Assembly (NCBI GenBank): GCA_943788775.1
Contig: CALSRO010000001.1
Location: 124,001 to 188,000, forward strand
Reading direction: 5' to 3'
DNA from: an uncultured Flavobacteriales bacterium
GTDB lineage: Bacteria > Bacteroidota > Bacteroidia > Flavobacteriales_G > Salibacteraceae
DNA: 64,000 nucleotides
Part shown: positions 1 to 9,290 of the stretch, piece by piece
Layout of the letters: every line of letters starts with the position of its first letter
How positions within the stretch are numbered: the stretch's first letter is position 1
The notes under the pieces: model-generated
Databases searched by the model: none
What the model was told of the DNA's origin: nothing
The model's input: the letters and a program-made list of their open reading frames with translations, nothing else
Position numbers and translations under genes: made by a program

Positions 1-898
<898 letters not shown>

Positions 899-935
899 GC
901 TTTTATATTGTTCAAGATTCAAAATATTAATGACC

Positions 936-1046
<111 letters not shown>

Positions 1047-1050
1047 TCTT

Positions 1051-1085
1051 AAAAGCCTTGTATTTTTGTACAAGGCTTTTTTTTT
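1051..1085 (+). terminator. Rho-independent terminator of the rRNA operon
   Basis: A perfect stem AAAAGCCTTGTA / TACAAGGCTTTT with a short T-rich loop runs into an uninterrupted run of T. It starts five bases after the 5S end and separates the rRNA operon from the next gene. Confidence 0.9.
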
Positions 1086-1093
1086 GCCATTAC

Positions 1094-2836
1094 ATGACGA
1101 ATAAACTAATAATTATATTTCTTGCTATCTCTCTGCACAAATGTGTGTCTGCACAATCCTTGGAGTCAGATAAAACATTAAGTTTTCAGAATGTATCTTC
1201 TATAGAATTTCGACCTCTCGAAATTGATGAAGTTAGTTTTGGTTATATTACTAGACCCAATACATTATATCGAAAAAAACTAATACAGGGAGATACATCT
1301 TCTATAGCTGATTCGAACTCTTATTCTCAGGCTATGTTCAACATTGGCTCGATTGCAACTCAGAATATTGGTTTTCGATTATTTCGACCAATAAACGAAA
1401 GCGGAGATTTGATGTTAAACATTTGTAGAGAATCTAATCCAGGGTGGGTAGCGAGAAGTTTCGTAAGATATACAGATATTCATTTAAAGTATTTTCAAAA
1501 AGTTGGAAAGAGAATTGAGACTCATATCAACACTGGTGTAAGTGTTCTTGACAGAGAACAAAATGGTGGAGTATTAGATTCTATTTATTATGATCTGTCT
1601 TCAAACGGAACAAATGAGCTGAATTTAATTGGTAATACATTTTTACCAGACGCTTATAACAGGCATTTTGATACATATTTGAAGGGAGGAGTGAATTATT
1701 CGTTTGCTGAAACAAACAAGACTACATTCAAGTTGGGAATTGTTGGAGGTATGCAATATCATAAGTTTAGGTATCAAGACGGAGATTTGGATACGTCATA
1801 CTACGATTATTTTACCGAAATTAATCAAGCTACTATCAACGACTCCTTCAGATTGAATGAATTTTGGATAAAACCAAATGTGCAAATTAATTATTTAGAT
1901 TCTTTACGAGGAGTTACGGGTTTCGTTAACTTGGAAATAAAACAATCCTGGTATGGATTACTAAACAATGGAAGGTCTGCTAACCCAATGAACCAAATGG
2001 TTCAATCCAACTTTTATTATAGTACTAGGCGGTTTATGATAAAAAATACCTCTAAATTATTCTTGCAAGGATACAACAAAGGTGATTTAAGTGTGCAATC
2101 GAAAGGTTCGATCAATATTGCGGGAGTTGATTCCCTAAGTGATAAAATATTAAGAATAAGCTCCGAACTACTGCTCCAACAAGGTCGTCCGTCATTATTG
2201 TATGAAAGATATGAATCGAGTATTACGATAATTAATTCCGATCAGAGGAAGGTGTCAATGCAAGCATATTCTGTGGGAATGGATGGAGGTTTTGGTCCTA
2301 TCTGGATGATGGTGCAGGCGGGTTATCGTAAGATTGGAGATTTTATATTTCTAAATCAAAATGCGGAGATTTTTCAGAAAAGGAATAGTATTGAGATATA
2401 CAGTGTTAAGGCCTCAATAGCAGTGAAAGGGAAGTGGTATGAGCTAAACAGCGAGGGCTGCTATCAATGGAATGACAGATCAAAGTACTATTCCGTTCCT
2501 GAGTGGATTAACACGAATCAAGGATTCTTAAAATGGAATATGTTCTCTAAAAAGTTAAGAATGAGAGGAGGAGTCCAAACAGAGTTTTATTCTAGTTATT
2601 ATTCCAGAGGGTATTTGCCATTCTATGATGCTTTTTATGTACAGTCGTTTCATCGATTCGAAGACTTTTTTCAATTGAACGCTATGCTAACGACAAGAAT
2701 TAAAACAGTAACTGTAGGTGTAAGTGCCTACAATATCTTGTACGGGGTGTTTGATGTAAATCCTATAATTGCTCCAAACATGGCTGCTGTTCCGCGATAC
2801 TTTTCTCTTCAGTTCGCTTGGGATTTTAAAAACTAG
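1094..2836 (+). CDS. Outer-membrane beta-barrel protein, putative porin
   Basis: The product is 580 residues starting at ATG 1094. A further in-frame upstream start at 1034 would lie inside the 5S gene and terminator and is rejected. Residues 1-20 are a clear signal peptide ending in VSA before Gln21. The mature part has many alternating polar/aromatic stretches ending in glycine or asparagine turns (for example around 'VNYSFAETNKTTFKLGIVGG'), typical of an outer-membrane barrel, and no enzymatic motif. Size and style resemble the Bacteroidota putative porin family, but I recognise this by character rather than by a diagnostic motif. Its stop is one base from the stop of the convergent gene. 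Confidence 0.6.
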   Translation: MTNKLIIIFLAISLHKCVSAQSLESDKTLSFQNVSSIEFRPLEIDEVSFGYITRPNTLYRKKLIQGDTSSIADSNSYSQAMFNIGSIATQNIGFRLFRPINESGDLMLNICRESNPGWVARSFVRYTDIHLKYFQKVGKRIETHINTGVSVLDREQNGGVLDSIYYDLSSNGTNELNLIGNTFLPDAYNRHFDTYLKGGVNYSFAETNKTTFKLGIVGGMQYHKFRYQDGDLDTSYYDYFTEINQATINDSFRLNEFWIKPNVQINYLDSLRGVTGFVNLEIKQSWYGLLNNGRSANPMNQMVQSNFYYSTRRFMIKNTSKLFLQGYNKGDLSVQSKGSINIAGVDSLSDKILRISSELLLQQGRPSLLYERYESSITIINSDQRKVSMQAYSVGMDGGFGPIWMMVQAGYRKIGDFIFLNQNAEIFQKRNSIEIYSVKASIAVKGKWYELNSEGCYQWNDRSKYYSVPEWINTNQGFLKWNMFSKKLRMRGGVQTEFYSSYYSRGYLPFYDAFYVQSFHRFEDFFQLNAMLTTRIKTVTVGVSAYNILYGVFDVNPIIAPNMAAVPRYFSLQFAWDFKN

Positions 2837-2837
2837 A

Positions 2838-4124
2838 TTAGGTTTTTTGCTTTTTCTTTTTCGCTGCAGGAAAAAGGACGTTGTTTAGAATCAAACGATA
2901 ACCAGCTGAATTTGGATGGAGGTTTAGATCTGTTGGAGGATCGCCTACAAAATGCTGATAATCCTCTGGGTCGTGTCCACCATAAAATGTCCATTGACCT
3001 TTTCCAAATTCTCCATGAATATATCTCGCTGTGCCTAATCCTTTGCTTTCACCTAAAATCAGTACTTCAGGTTTTATATACTTCGAGTTATATGAGGTTG
3101 TTTGTCCCATAAACCCTTTAATGATTTTTTCATGATTTTGACAAAGCATTGTAGGTACGGGGTCCCATTTAGCGGAAAAGTTGAAAAGTGTAAAGAAGTC
3201 TTGTTTTTGACCGGCCCTACTATGCAAATTGGTTCCATCTATATCCGAGAATTCATATTCCATTGGATTAGTACTTAGTTTATAGTTTTCAAAAGCGAAA
3301 CCTTTGTCAAATTCAATTTTTTGTTGTGCTAAAGGATCTGCGGGATCACCATCAAACATTTTTTCGCAGATATCTACATTTTCAGATGAAATTGCAATAT
3401 CGTAAGAATCGGTTCCAGAGCACATTGAAAACATAAAACCTCCGCCAGAAGTGTATTCTTTTATTCTAAGAGCAACTGCAAGTTTCAATTCAGAAACTTT
3501 AGCAAACCCTAATCGATTTGCTGTTTCTTCAAATTCTTGCACCTGATCTTGATACCATTTCGCATTTCTATACGATCCATAAAACTTTCCATATTGACCT
3601 GTAAAGTCTTCATGATGTAAATGAAGCCAATCATAGAGATGCAGTTTACCATCTATGATTTCATCATCATAAATAACATCATAAGGAATCTCAGCATAAG
3701 TTAATACAAGAGTTACTGCATCATCCCAGGGTTGTGCAGACTTTGGTGAGTACACCGCGATCTTTGGCGCAGTTTCCAATTTTATGGCATCCATATTCAC
3801 TTCTGGATTTGAAATTTCCAAGAGAATGGAAGCGGCTTGTGTGTCATTTATCTTTTCAAATGATATTCCTCTGATGACTAATTCGGATTCAATTTCTTTA
3901 AAATCTTCTAATAAGAAACTACCCCCTCGATAATTTAGGAGCCATTGGACTTCTGCTTCTCTTTGCAAGGACCAAAAGGCTAATCCATAAGCTTTTAGAT
4001 GATTAGCTTGTGTTTCATCCATTGGGATCAGAATCTTACTAGCAAGTGAAGAATTACAAAACACTAAAACGAGAAATAAGAGCGAGAAAAGTCTAGAAAG
4101 GTGGTTCTTCTGGGAAATTTTCAT
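2838..4124 (-). CDS. Secreted protein of the family labelled 'asparagine synthetase B' in Bacteroidota
   Basis: The product is 428 residues from ATG 4124; a TTG at 4136 would add four residues. A signal peptide covers about the first 29 residues. The mature protein has a class-I-amidotransferase-like centre with 'GGGFMFSMCSGTDSYD' near residue 230 and a conserved 'YGGHDPEDYQH' segment near the C-terminus, then a lysine-rich tail. Databases commonly call such proteins asparagine synthetase B, but I see neither an N-terminal nucleophile cysteine nor a PP-loop, so that function is unsupported. The gene overlaps the end of dnaB by 32 bases and is probably co-transcribed and translationally coupled with it. 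The true role is unknown. Confidence 0.7.
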   Translation of the reverse strand: MKISQKNHLSRLFSLLFLVLVFCNSSLASKILIPMDETQANHLKAYGLAFWSLQREAEVQWLLNYRGGSFLLEDFKEIESELVIRGISFEKINDTQAASILLEISNPEVNMDAIKLETAPKIAVYSPKSAQPWDDAVTLVLTYAEIPYDVIYDDEIIDGKLHLYDWLHLHHEDFTGQYGKFYGSYRNAKWYQDQVQEFEETANRLGFAKVSELKLAVALRIKEYTSGGGFMFSMCSGTDSYDIAISSENVDICEKMFDGDPADPLAQQKIEFDKGFAFENYKLSTNPMEYEFSDIDGTNLHSRAGQKQDFFTLFNFSAKWDPVPTMLCQNHEKIIKGFMGQTTSYNSKYIKPEVLILGESKGLGTARYIHGEFGKGQWTFYGGHDPEDYQHFVGDPPTDLNLHPNSAGYRLILNNVLFPAAKKKKQKT

Positions 4125-5622
4125 CAATGCTGTCAAAGTTACTTGATTTTAAAACTTGACGACCATAGTCATCTTCAACGCTAACACTTGGTTTTGCGTT
4201 GTAATCAAAGTTATCATTATCCCAATTTACGAATTTCGCAAGATGGTTTTGGAAACGAATTTTAACGTCCTCCGTGGATCCATTTCTGTGCTTAGCGATA
4301 ATTAGTTCTCCAAGGCCTTGGGTAGAGTTCCCATCCTCATCAGCTGTGATACCGTAGTATTCGGGTCTATAAATAAACATTACCATATCGGCATCTTGCT
4401 CGATTGCACCAGATTCACGTAGGTCACTCAATTGAGGTCGTTTATCACCACCTCTAGTTTCAACGGCTCGACTTAACTGACTCAGAGCAATTACTGGAAT
4501 ATCGAGTTCTTTTGCAATTCCCTTGACTGCGCGTGATATTGTGCTAATTTCTTGTTCACGATTACCTTTCCCATCGCTGCTCGCAGACATTAATTGGAGA
4601 TAATCGATAATTACCATTTGAATGTCCTTTTCGGCCTTTAACCTTCTGCATTGAGCGCGTAGTTCGAATACAGAAAGTCCTGGTGTATCATTGATGAAAA
4701 TTGGAGCATTTGTTAGTTTGCCAATACGTGCATTAAGTTGTTCCCACTCCCATGGCTCAAGATTTCCTTTCTTAAGCTTCTCACCAGCAATCTCTGTTTC
4801 ACTAGCGATAAGTCTATTCACTAATTGAAGTGAAGACATTTCAAGGGAAAAAACCGCAACTCCTTTTTTATAATCAACGGCAGCATTGCGAGCCATAGAT
4901 AATACGAAGGCAGTTTTACCCATGCCTGGTCGGGCTGCCAAAACAATCATGTCGGATTTCTGAAAACCACCAGTAACTCTATCTAGGTTGGCAAATCCGG
5001 TTGGCACACCGCTGGTTCCATCAAGTTTGCTGATTGCTTCAAGTTGCTTTACCGCTTTATGAAGCAGTTTATTCATGTCCTCGTAGCTTCTTCGAATGTT
5101 GCCTTCGGCTACTTCGAAAAGCTTGGCCTCTGCACCGTCAAGTAGATCGAAAACGTCTATGGTTTCGTCATAGGCCTTTTTAATAGTGTCACTCGAAATT
5201 TTTATTAGCTCTCGTTGAATATGTTTCTGAGATATAATTCTTGCATGAAACTCGACATTGGCACTGGATGCAACTCGATTTGTGAGCTGAGCGATATAAA
5301 ACGGACCACCGATTATCTCGAGTTCACCCCTTTTTTTGAGTTCTTGAGTTACAGTGAGGATATCAATCGGTTCGGACTTTTGGAAAAGATCCAAAATTGC
5401 TTCGTAGATCATTTGATGATCTTCTTTGTAGAAACTGTCTTTTTTTAGAATGTCGATAACGTCCGTAAGCGCTTCTTTGTCAAGCATGAGTGCACCTAGA
5501 ACAGCCTCTTCAAGGTCAATAGCCTGCGGAGGAAGTTTGCCATAATCTGGAGTGTTCAATTGATTGCGAACAACGCTTAATCCAGAATCGGCTGCTTCTT
5601 TTTTCGTAGGTGATTTTTCCAT
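4093..5622 (-). CDS. dnaB: Replicative DNA helicase DnaB
   Basis: The product is 509 residues from ATG 5622; a TTG six bases upstream is also open. The N-terminal DnaB domain ('PPQAIDLEEAVLGALMLD') covers about residues 30-135 and the RecA-like helicase domain about 190-470. The domain has Walker A 'RPGMGKTA' near residue 231, Walker B-like 'MVIIDYLQLM', and the 'LSQLSRAVE' and 'LRESGAIEQDAD' motifs. It is the hexameric helicase that unwinds DNA at the replication fork. No intein or insertion is present. A TACCTTTG box lies just upstream of the ATG. The downstream gene overlaps its end. Confidence 0.97.
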   Translation of the reverse strand: MEKSPTKKEAADSGLSVVRNQLNTPDYGKLPPQAIDLEEAVLGALMLDKEALTDVIDILKKDSFYKEDHQMIYEAILDLFQKSEPIDILTVTQELKKRGELEIIGGPFYIAQLTNRVASSANVEFHARIISQKHIQRELIKISSDTIKKAYDETIDVFDLLDGAEAKLFEVAEGNIRRSYEDMNKLLHKAVKQLEAISKLDGTSGVPTGFANLDRVTGGFQKSDMIVLAARPGMGKTAFVLSMARNAAVDYKKGVAVFSLEMSSLQLVNRLIASETEIAGEKLKKGNLEPWEWEQLNARIGKLTNAPIFINDTPGLSVFELRAQCRRLKAEKDIQMVIIDYLQLMSASSDGKGNREQEISTISRAVKGIAKELDIPVIALSQLSRAVETRGGDKRPQLSDLRESGAIEQDADMVMFIYRPEYYGITADEDGNSTQGLGELIIAKHRNGSTEDVKIRFQNHLAKFVNWDNDNFDYNAKPSVSVEDDYGRQVLKSSNFDSIDENFPEEPPF

Positions 5623-5625
5623 ACT

Positions 5626-5633
5626 CAAAGGTA
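5626..5633 (-). promoter_or_regulatory. Possible -7 promoter box (TACCTTTG) of dnaB
   Basis: The sequence TACCTTTG on the minus strand fits the Bacteroidota -7 consensus TAnnTTTG. Only three bases separate it from the dnaB ATG, so a start site here would give a leaderless mRNA. A TTG lies 15 bases upstream of the box, shorter than the usual spacing, so support is modest. Confidence 0.35.
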
Positions 5634-5758
5634 GGAAATGGGACTTGTCAAGTCATGAAATACGTTTGATGTTATAAACCGAATGCCGGTTTTATTGAAA
5701 ATGGATTCTCTTTGATATCAGGGTTTAAGGGACTTTTAAAATCCTTATGAACACAGTT

Positions 5759-6202
5759 TTAACCAATACGTGAAAAAACCATTTTTATATGTGGTATCCC
5801 ATCTTCGAGGTACATAGAATCGATTGGCTTAAATCCAATATGGCGATAAAAGTCAGTGAGATATACCTGAGCAGATAATGTAATATCAGGACTTTCAGTT
5901 GATTTGATAATATTATCGATACACAATTCCATGATCTTGTTACCAAGGCGGTTTCCTCTGTGTTTTGAATTTACGACAACGCGCCCGATGTGCCATCCAT
6001 CTGAATTAAAAAATCTGGCGTAAGCTAATAGTTCATCTTCATTGAAAATTGTAGCATGGAGAGAATCTAAATCTCGTTCATCAGGATCCGTGTAAACACA
6101 CTTTTGTTCTGAAACGAAAGCTTTTGATCTAAGGAGCACTATATCATGCCACTTTTTTGAGTCTAAACTGTCGAGTGAATCAATTGAGATTTGTTGGCCC
6201 AT
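5759..6202 (-). CDS. elaA: GNAT N-acetyltransferase, ElaA family
   Basis: The product is 147 residues, the normal size for the ElaA branch of GNAT acetyltransferases. Family features are the 'LRSKAFVSEQKCVYTDPDE..DLDSLH' region near residues 25-50, the acetyl-CoA binding segment 'GRVVVNSKHRGNRLGNKIM' near 73-91, and the closing 'LTDFYRHIGFKPI' and 'YLEDGIPHIKM'. The physiological acceptor of ElaA proteins is not established. It stands alone, with its ATG 31 bases from the divergent SRPBCC pseudogene. Confidence 0.85.
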   Translation of the reverse strand: MGQQISIDSLDSLDSKKWHDIVLLRSKAFVSEQKCVYTDPDERDLDSLHATIFNEDELLAYARFFNSDGWHIGRVVVNSKHRGNRLGNKIMELCIDNIIKSTESPDITLSAQVYLTDFYRHIGFKPIDSMYLEDGIPHIKMVFSRIG

Positions 6203-6233
6203 GAACTTCGGGTTGAGTTAGTTGTTTTGTAAC

Positions 6234-6695
6234 ATGAAGATATATCAAATAAGATAGGAGCAATTTCTACCAATATCGTAAGATGAGGCTTGGAACTTTT
6301 TTTCAACCTCAAAGAATCTTGATAAGATTACTCCAGAGGATATGAGTTTTCAAATTTTGTCTGACTTAGGTGATGGAAAGGTTTATGCTGGACAAATTAT
6401 CAACTATAAAGTTTCTCGATTTAAAGGAGTGAAAATGAGATGGACTGAGGAAATATGGCACTGTGAAGACCGTAATTATTTCGTTGATGAACAGCGTATT
6501 GGTCCATATTCATTTTGACATCACAAGCATTTTTTTAATGAGATTGAAGGAGGTGTAAAAATGATTGATATTGTCGACTATGCACTTCCCTTAGGAATAT
6601 TAGGAAAACTGGCACACACCACTTTCGTGAGAAAAAAGTTGGTAGGCATCTTTGAACACAGATTTCAAATACTTGAAAAGAAGTTTTCTCAATAA
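6234..6695 (+). pseudogene. SRPBCC-fold (ligand-binding START-like) gene with three in-frame stops
   Basis: Read from ATG 6234, a single uninterrupted frame of 153 codons encodes a complete SRPBCC-type protein but carries three stops: TAG at codon 8, TAA at codon 16 and TGA at codon 95. Between them the family signature is intact: 'AWNFFSTSKNLDKITPEDM', 'VYAGQIINYKVSRFKGVKM', 'YFVDEQRIGPYSF' and, after the TGA, 'HHKHFFNEIEGGVKMIDIVDY'. Relatives have Trp at the TGA position (G-P-Y-x-x-W-H-H), so TGG to TGA is the likely change. The homologous proteins are small ligand-binding proteins of unclear role, sometimes called cell division inhibitors. No frameshift is needed. It ends overlapping the convergent helicase gene by seven bases. 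Confidence 0.8.
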
Positions 6696-9232
6696 GAGTA
6701 GTGCAATTCCATTTTTTCAGCGTCCCATTCATTCCAATCCTGTATGAAGCATAAGGGAGACGCACCTAATTTACCGTTTGAGTTCAATGTAAAAACTTCG
6801 AGGCCTTCCTTGGCCCGGGTAAATGCGACATAAAGTGCATTGATTAAATCGACATTTGTTTTTGCCTTCTCTTCAGTATAAAGTGATTCATATCGAGTGT
6901 TTTTCAGTGAACTGCAAGGGACCATGGCAGTTTCCAAATTTTCTATTTGAGTTTGATTAATCCATGCAAATGTCTTGGTGGTGCTCTTTGCTTGAAATTT
7001 CGGTAAATACACATATACGAATGGGAACTCAAGTCCCTTGGATTTGTGGATAGTCATTACCTGCAGTGCATTTACGTTTGCGGATACTTCAATGCTCAAT
7101 TTCTCAGCGTCTTTTGCCCATTGATCAAGAAAGGAATGCTTTAAGTATGTTGAAGTTTCATCATAAAGTAAGGCATAATCGAGGATTTTTTTAATAAAGA
7201 CATCTCTTGAGTTTAAATTGAATAGCTGGATCAGCCCTAGCATAATTCCAAAACTGTCTTGGTTGAAAAGTGATTGATTCAGTTTTAACTGAAGTCGATT
7301 ACAAAGCTGAGCAAATGATGCTTTGTCGGTTTTTAACCATGTGGCAATTTCATGATAATCACCAATCAATAAATTGTTCTGATATATGCGAGCAAGAAAA
7401 CGCTGTTGGAAAAATTGATCTAATGAATTTGTATAAGCTTCAATTGTGGCTATGAGCAATTGAATTTTCAAATTATTAGATAGCAATAGGCTTTCGTCAC
7501 TGGTTACTGAATATCCTGCTTCCAATAATTTGCCCGCAAAAAACGAAGCATCAGAATTTCGTTGGAATAGCAGACATATATTGGATGGTTGCACCCCCGC
7601 CTTGATCCGCGATGCAATGCTTTTTTCAATATTTGGGAATAGAGACTCTTCTATTGTACAATTCTCTTCGAGGTCAATTGCCTTAATGGTAACAATTCCA
7701 CCCGCTTTTTTAATTGGTTTTTGTTCAACATCATCATAGAATGGTTGCTCATTTGGCTGTAGAAACTGTTGACTTAATTCTTTGAAAAAGCGATTGTTAA
7801 ACCTGACTATTGAAGGAAGCGAACGATAATTAGAGTCAAGAACCGATTTATTAAATTCAGATTGTAATAAAACATCTGTCGGGCGGTTGTTTACTGGTTG
7901 ATTAACAAATTGGTCAGGTTCGCTACCTCGAAACCGATAAATGGATTGTTTGGCATCTCCAACTAGTAGTGATCGATTCCCTTCCGCAATGGTGTTCTCG
8001 AAAAGTGGCAGGAGATTTTGCCATTGTAACCTTGAAGTGTCTTGGAATTCATCAATTAATATGTGATGATATTTTGCTCCAAGTCTTTCGTAGATAAATG
8101 GGGTCTGATCCTTATTAAATCGGTCCGATAATAATTTGTAAAAATCTGAAAGAAGCTGTTGGTTTTCATCTGATTTGATTTCAGCAAAGAGCATGCGCAA
8201 CTCAGATATTAAACCAAGCTTGAATAAGTGAGGTAATATGTTTTGAAATAGAAGTGCATCCTTGAATTCATCGATTTGCTCTAACAACGAAGCAAGACCA
8301 CCTTCAAGTTCATCTTGCAATTCAATTACTGAAGGATTCTTTGAGCCAGATTGCCATTTATGTGATTCGATTGTTTGGAGGACATAATTATTGGGCGTAA
8401 CTAGTTTTGAAAAATCGCAATCAATGGCGGCATTAAAATAGCCAAGAACACCTCTGCTGCCCTGATACAGATCCTTTGGCTTTATATTAAAGCGTTCTAA
8501 TAAATGGTTAATTCTATGACCTATTTCTTGCGCCATTGATTTTGTGTGTTCAATGCGATCTCGAAGATCGTTTTGAACTTTGAAAATAAGTGCAGGATTC
8601 AATTTTTCAGTGTAACCAGATTGAATGAAAAAATCCTCGCTATTTAACTCAAATGCGAGGGTTTCCAAACTAGAAGTAACATCCCAATATTTATCGGATT
8701 GAATTTGATATTTTGAATATTCGAGAATGAGTTTAGAAATTTCAGCATCCACACCTACCTTGTCCATCACTGCGCTAACGACTCGATCAATCAGCTGTTT
8801 AGAATCGATTTCAACTTCGAAATCAGGATTTAGTCCGAGCTCAGAAGCAAAACTGCGCACCAAACGATGCACAAATTTATCGATGGTATAAATGGAGAGG
8901 TTCGAGTAATCATGCAACATGGCATTCAGTATTGCCTTGCTTCGAGTGATAATAATTGTCTCATCGGAATTAATTTCCTTAGAGATTAAACTTAGCATCA
9001 ACCTATGTTCATCGGTCGATGCTGTTGGGTCAGCAAATCCTGAGATGTAATCAATAATTCGTTCTTTCATTTCGGCTGCAGCCTTTACCGTGAAGGTTAT
9101 AGCTAAAATGTGTTTGAAATAGTACGTTGATTTTTGCTTTAGGATAAGACTCAAATAGAACTTAGCCAAGGTGAATGTTTTGCCTGAACCAGCACTGCTT
9201 CGATACACGTGAAAATTGCCTGTTGCATTCAT
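6689..9232 (-). CDS. UvrD/AddA-like superfamily 1 helicase
   Basis: The product is 847 residues from ATG 9232; a TTG nine bases upstream is also open. Superfamily 1A motifs are in order: motif I 'SSAGSGKTFT' at residues 12-21, Ia 'AITFTVKAAAEMKERI', II 'LIDEFQDTS', III 'GDAKQSIYRFRGSEPD', V 'MTIHKSKGLEFPFVY' and VI 'LYVAFTRAKEGLEVF'. N-terminal start and motif style match AddA/RecB-type helicases of double-strand-break processing. It ends soon after motif VI, and no C-terminal PD-(D/E)XK nuclease can be seen. Bacteroidota homologues I know are usually around 1,000 residues or more, so this one is short. No AddB-like partner is adjacent. Confidence 0.88.
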   Translation of the reverse strand: MNATGNFHVYRSSAGSGKTFTLAKFYLSLILKQKSTYYFKHILAITFTVKAAAEMKERIIDYISGFADPTASTDEHRLMLSLISKEINSDETIIITRSKAILNAMLHDYSNLSIYTIDKFVHRLVRSFASELGLNPDFEVEIDSKQLIDRVVSAVMDKVGVDAEISKLILEYSKYQIQSDKYWDVTSSLETLAFELNSEDFFIQSGYTEKLNPALIFKVQNDLRDRIEHTKSMAQEIGHRINHLLERFNIKPKDLYQGSRGVLGYFNAAIDCDFSKLVTPNNYVLQTIESHKWQSGSKNPSVIELQDELEGGLASLLEQIDEFKDALLFQNILPHLFKLGLISELRMLFAEIKSDENQQLLSDFYKLLSDRFNKDQTPFIYERLGAKYHHILIDEFQDTSRLQWQNLLPLFENTIAEGNRSLLVGDAKQSIYRFRGSEPDQFVNQPVNNRPTDVLLQSEFNKSVLDSNYRSLPSIVRFNNRFFKELSQQFLQPNEQPFYDDVEQKPIKKAGGIVTIKAIDLEENCTIEESLFPNIEKSIASRIKAGVQPSNICLLFQRNSDASFFAGKLLEAGYSVTSDESLLLSNNLKIQLLIATIEAYTNSLDQFFQQRFLARIYQNNLLIGDYHEIATWLKTDKASFAQLCNRLQLKLNQSLFNQDSFGIMLGLIQLFNLNSRDVFIKKILDYALLYDETSTYLKHSFLDQWAKDAEKLSIEVSANVNALQVMTIHKSKGLEFPFVYVYLPKFQAKSTTKTFAWINQTQIENLETAMVPCSSLKNTRYESLYTEEKAKTNVDLINALYVAFTRAKEGLEVFTLNSNGKLGASPLCFIQDWNEWDAEKMELHYSY

Positions 9233-9290
9233 TCTTCGCAATATTCAACTTTATTCTGCGATTTTCGTCTCTATATAAAGTATTTCCATT

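Noticed and set aside
2838..4124. Asparagine synthetase function
   Set aside because: No N-terminal nucleophile Cys, no PP-loop, and a signal peptide is present.
4093..5622. Intein or insertion in dnaB
   Set aside because: The Walker A and B regions are at normal spacing and total length is normal.
6234..6695. Stop-codon recoding (selenocysteine or reassigned codons) in the SRPBCC gene
   Set aside because: All three stop codons occur in the one gene and all are used as normal ends by other genes in the window; no selenocysteine-like context is seen.
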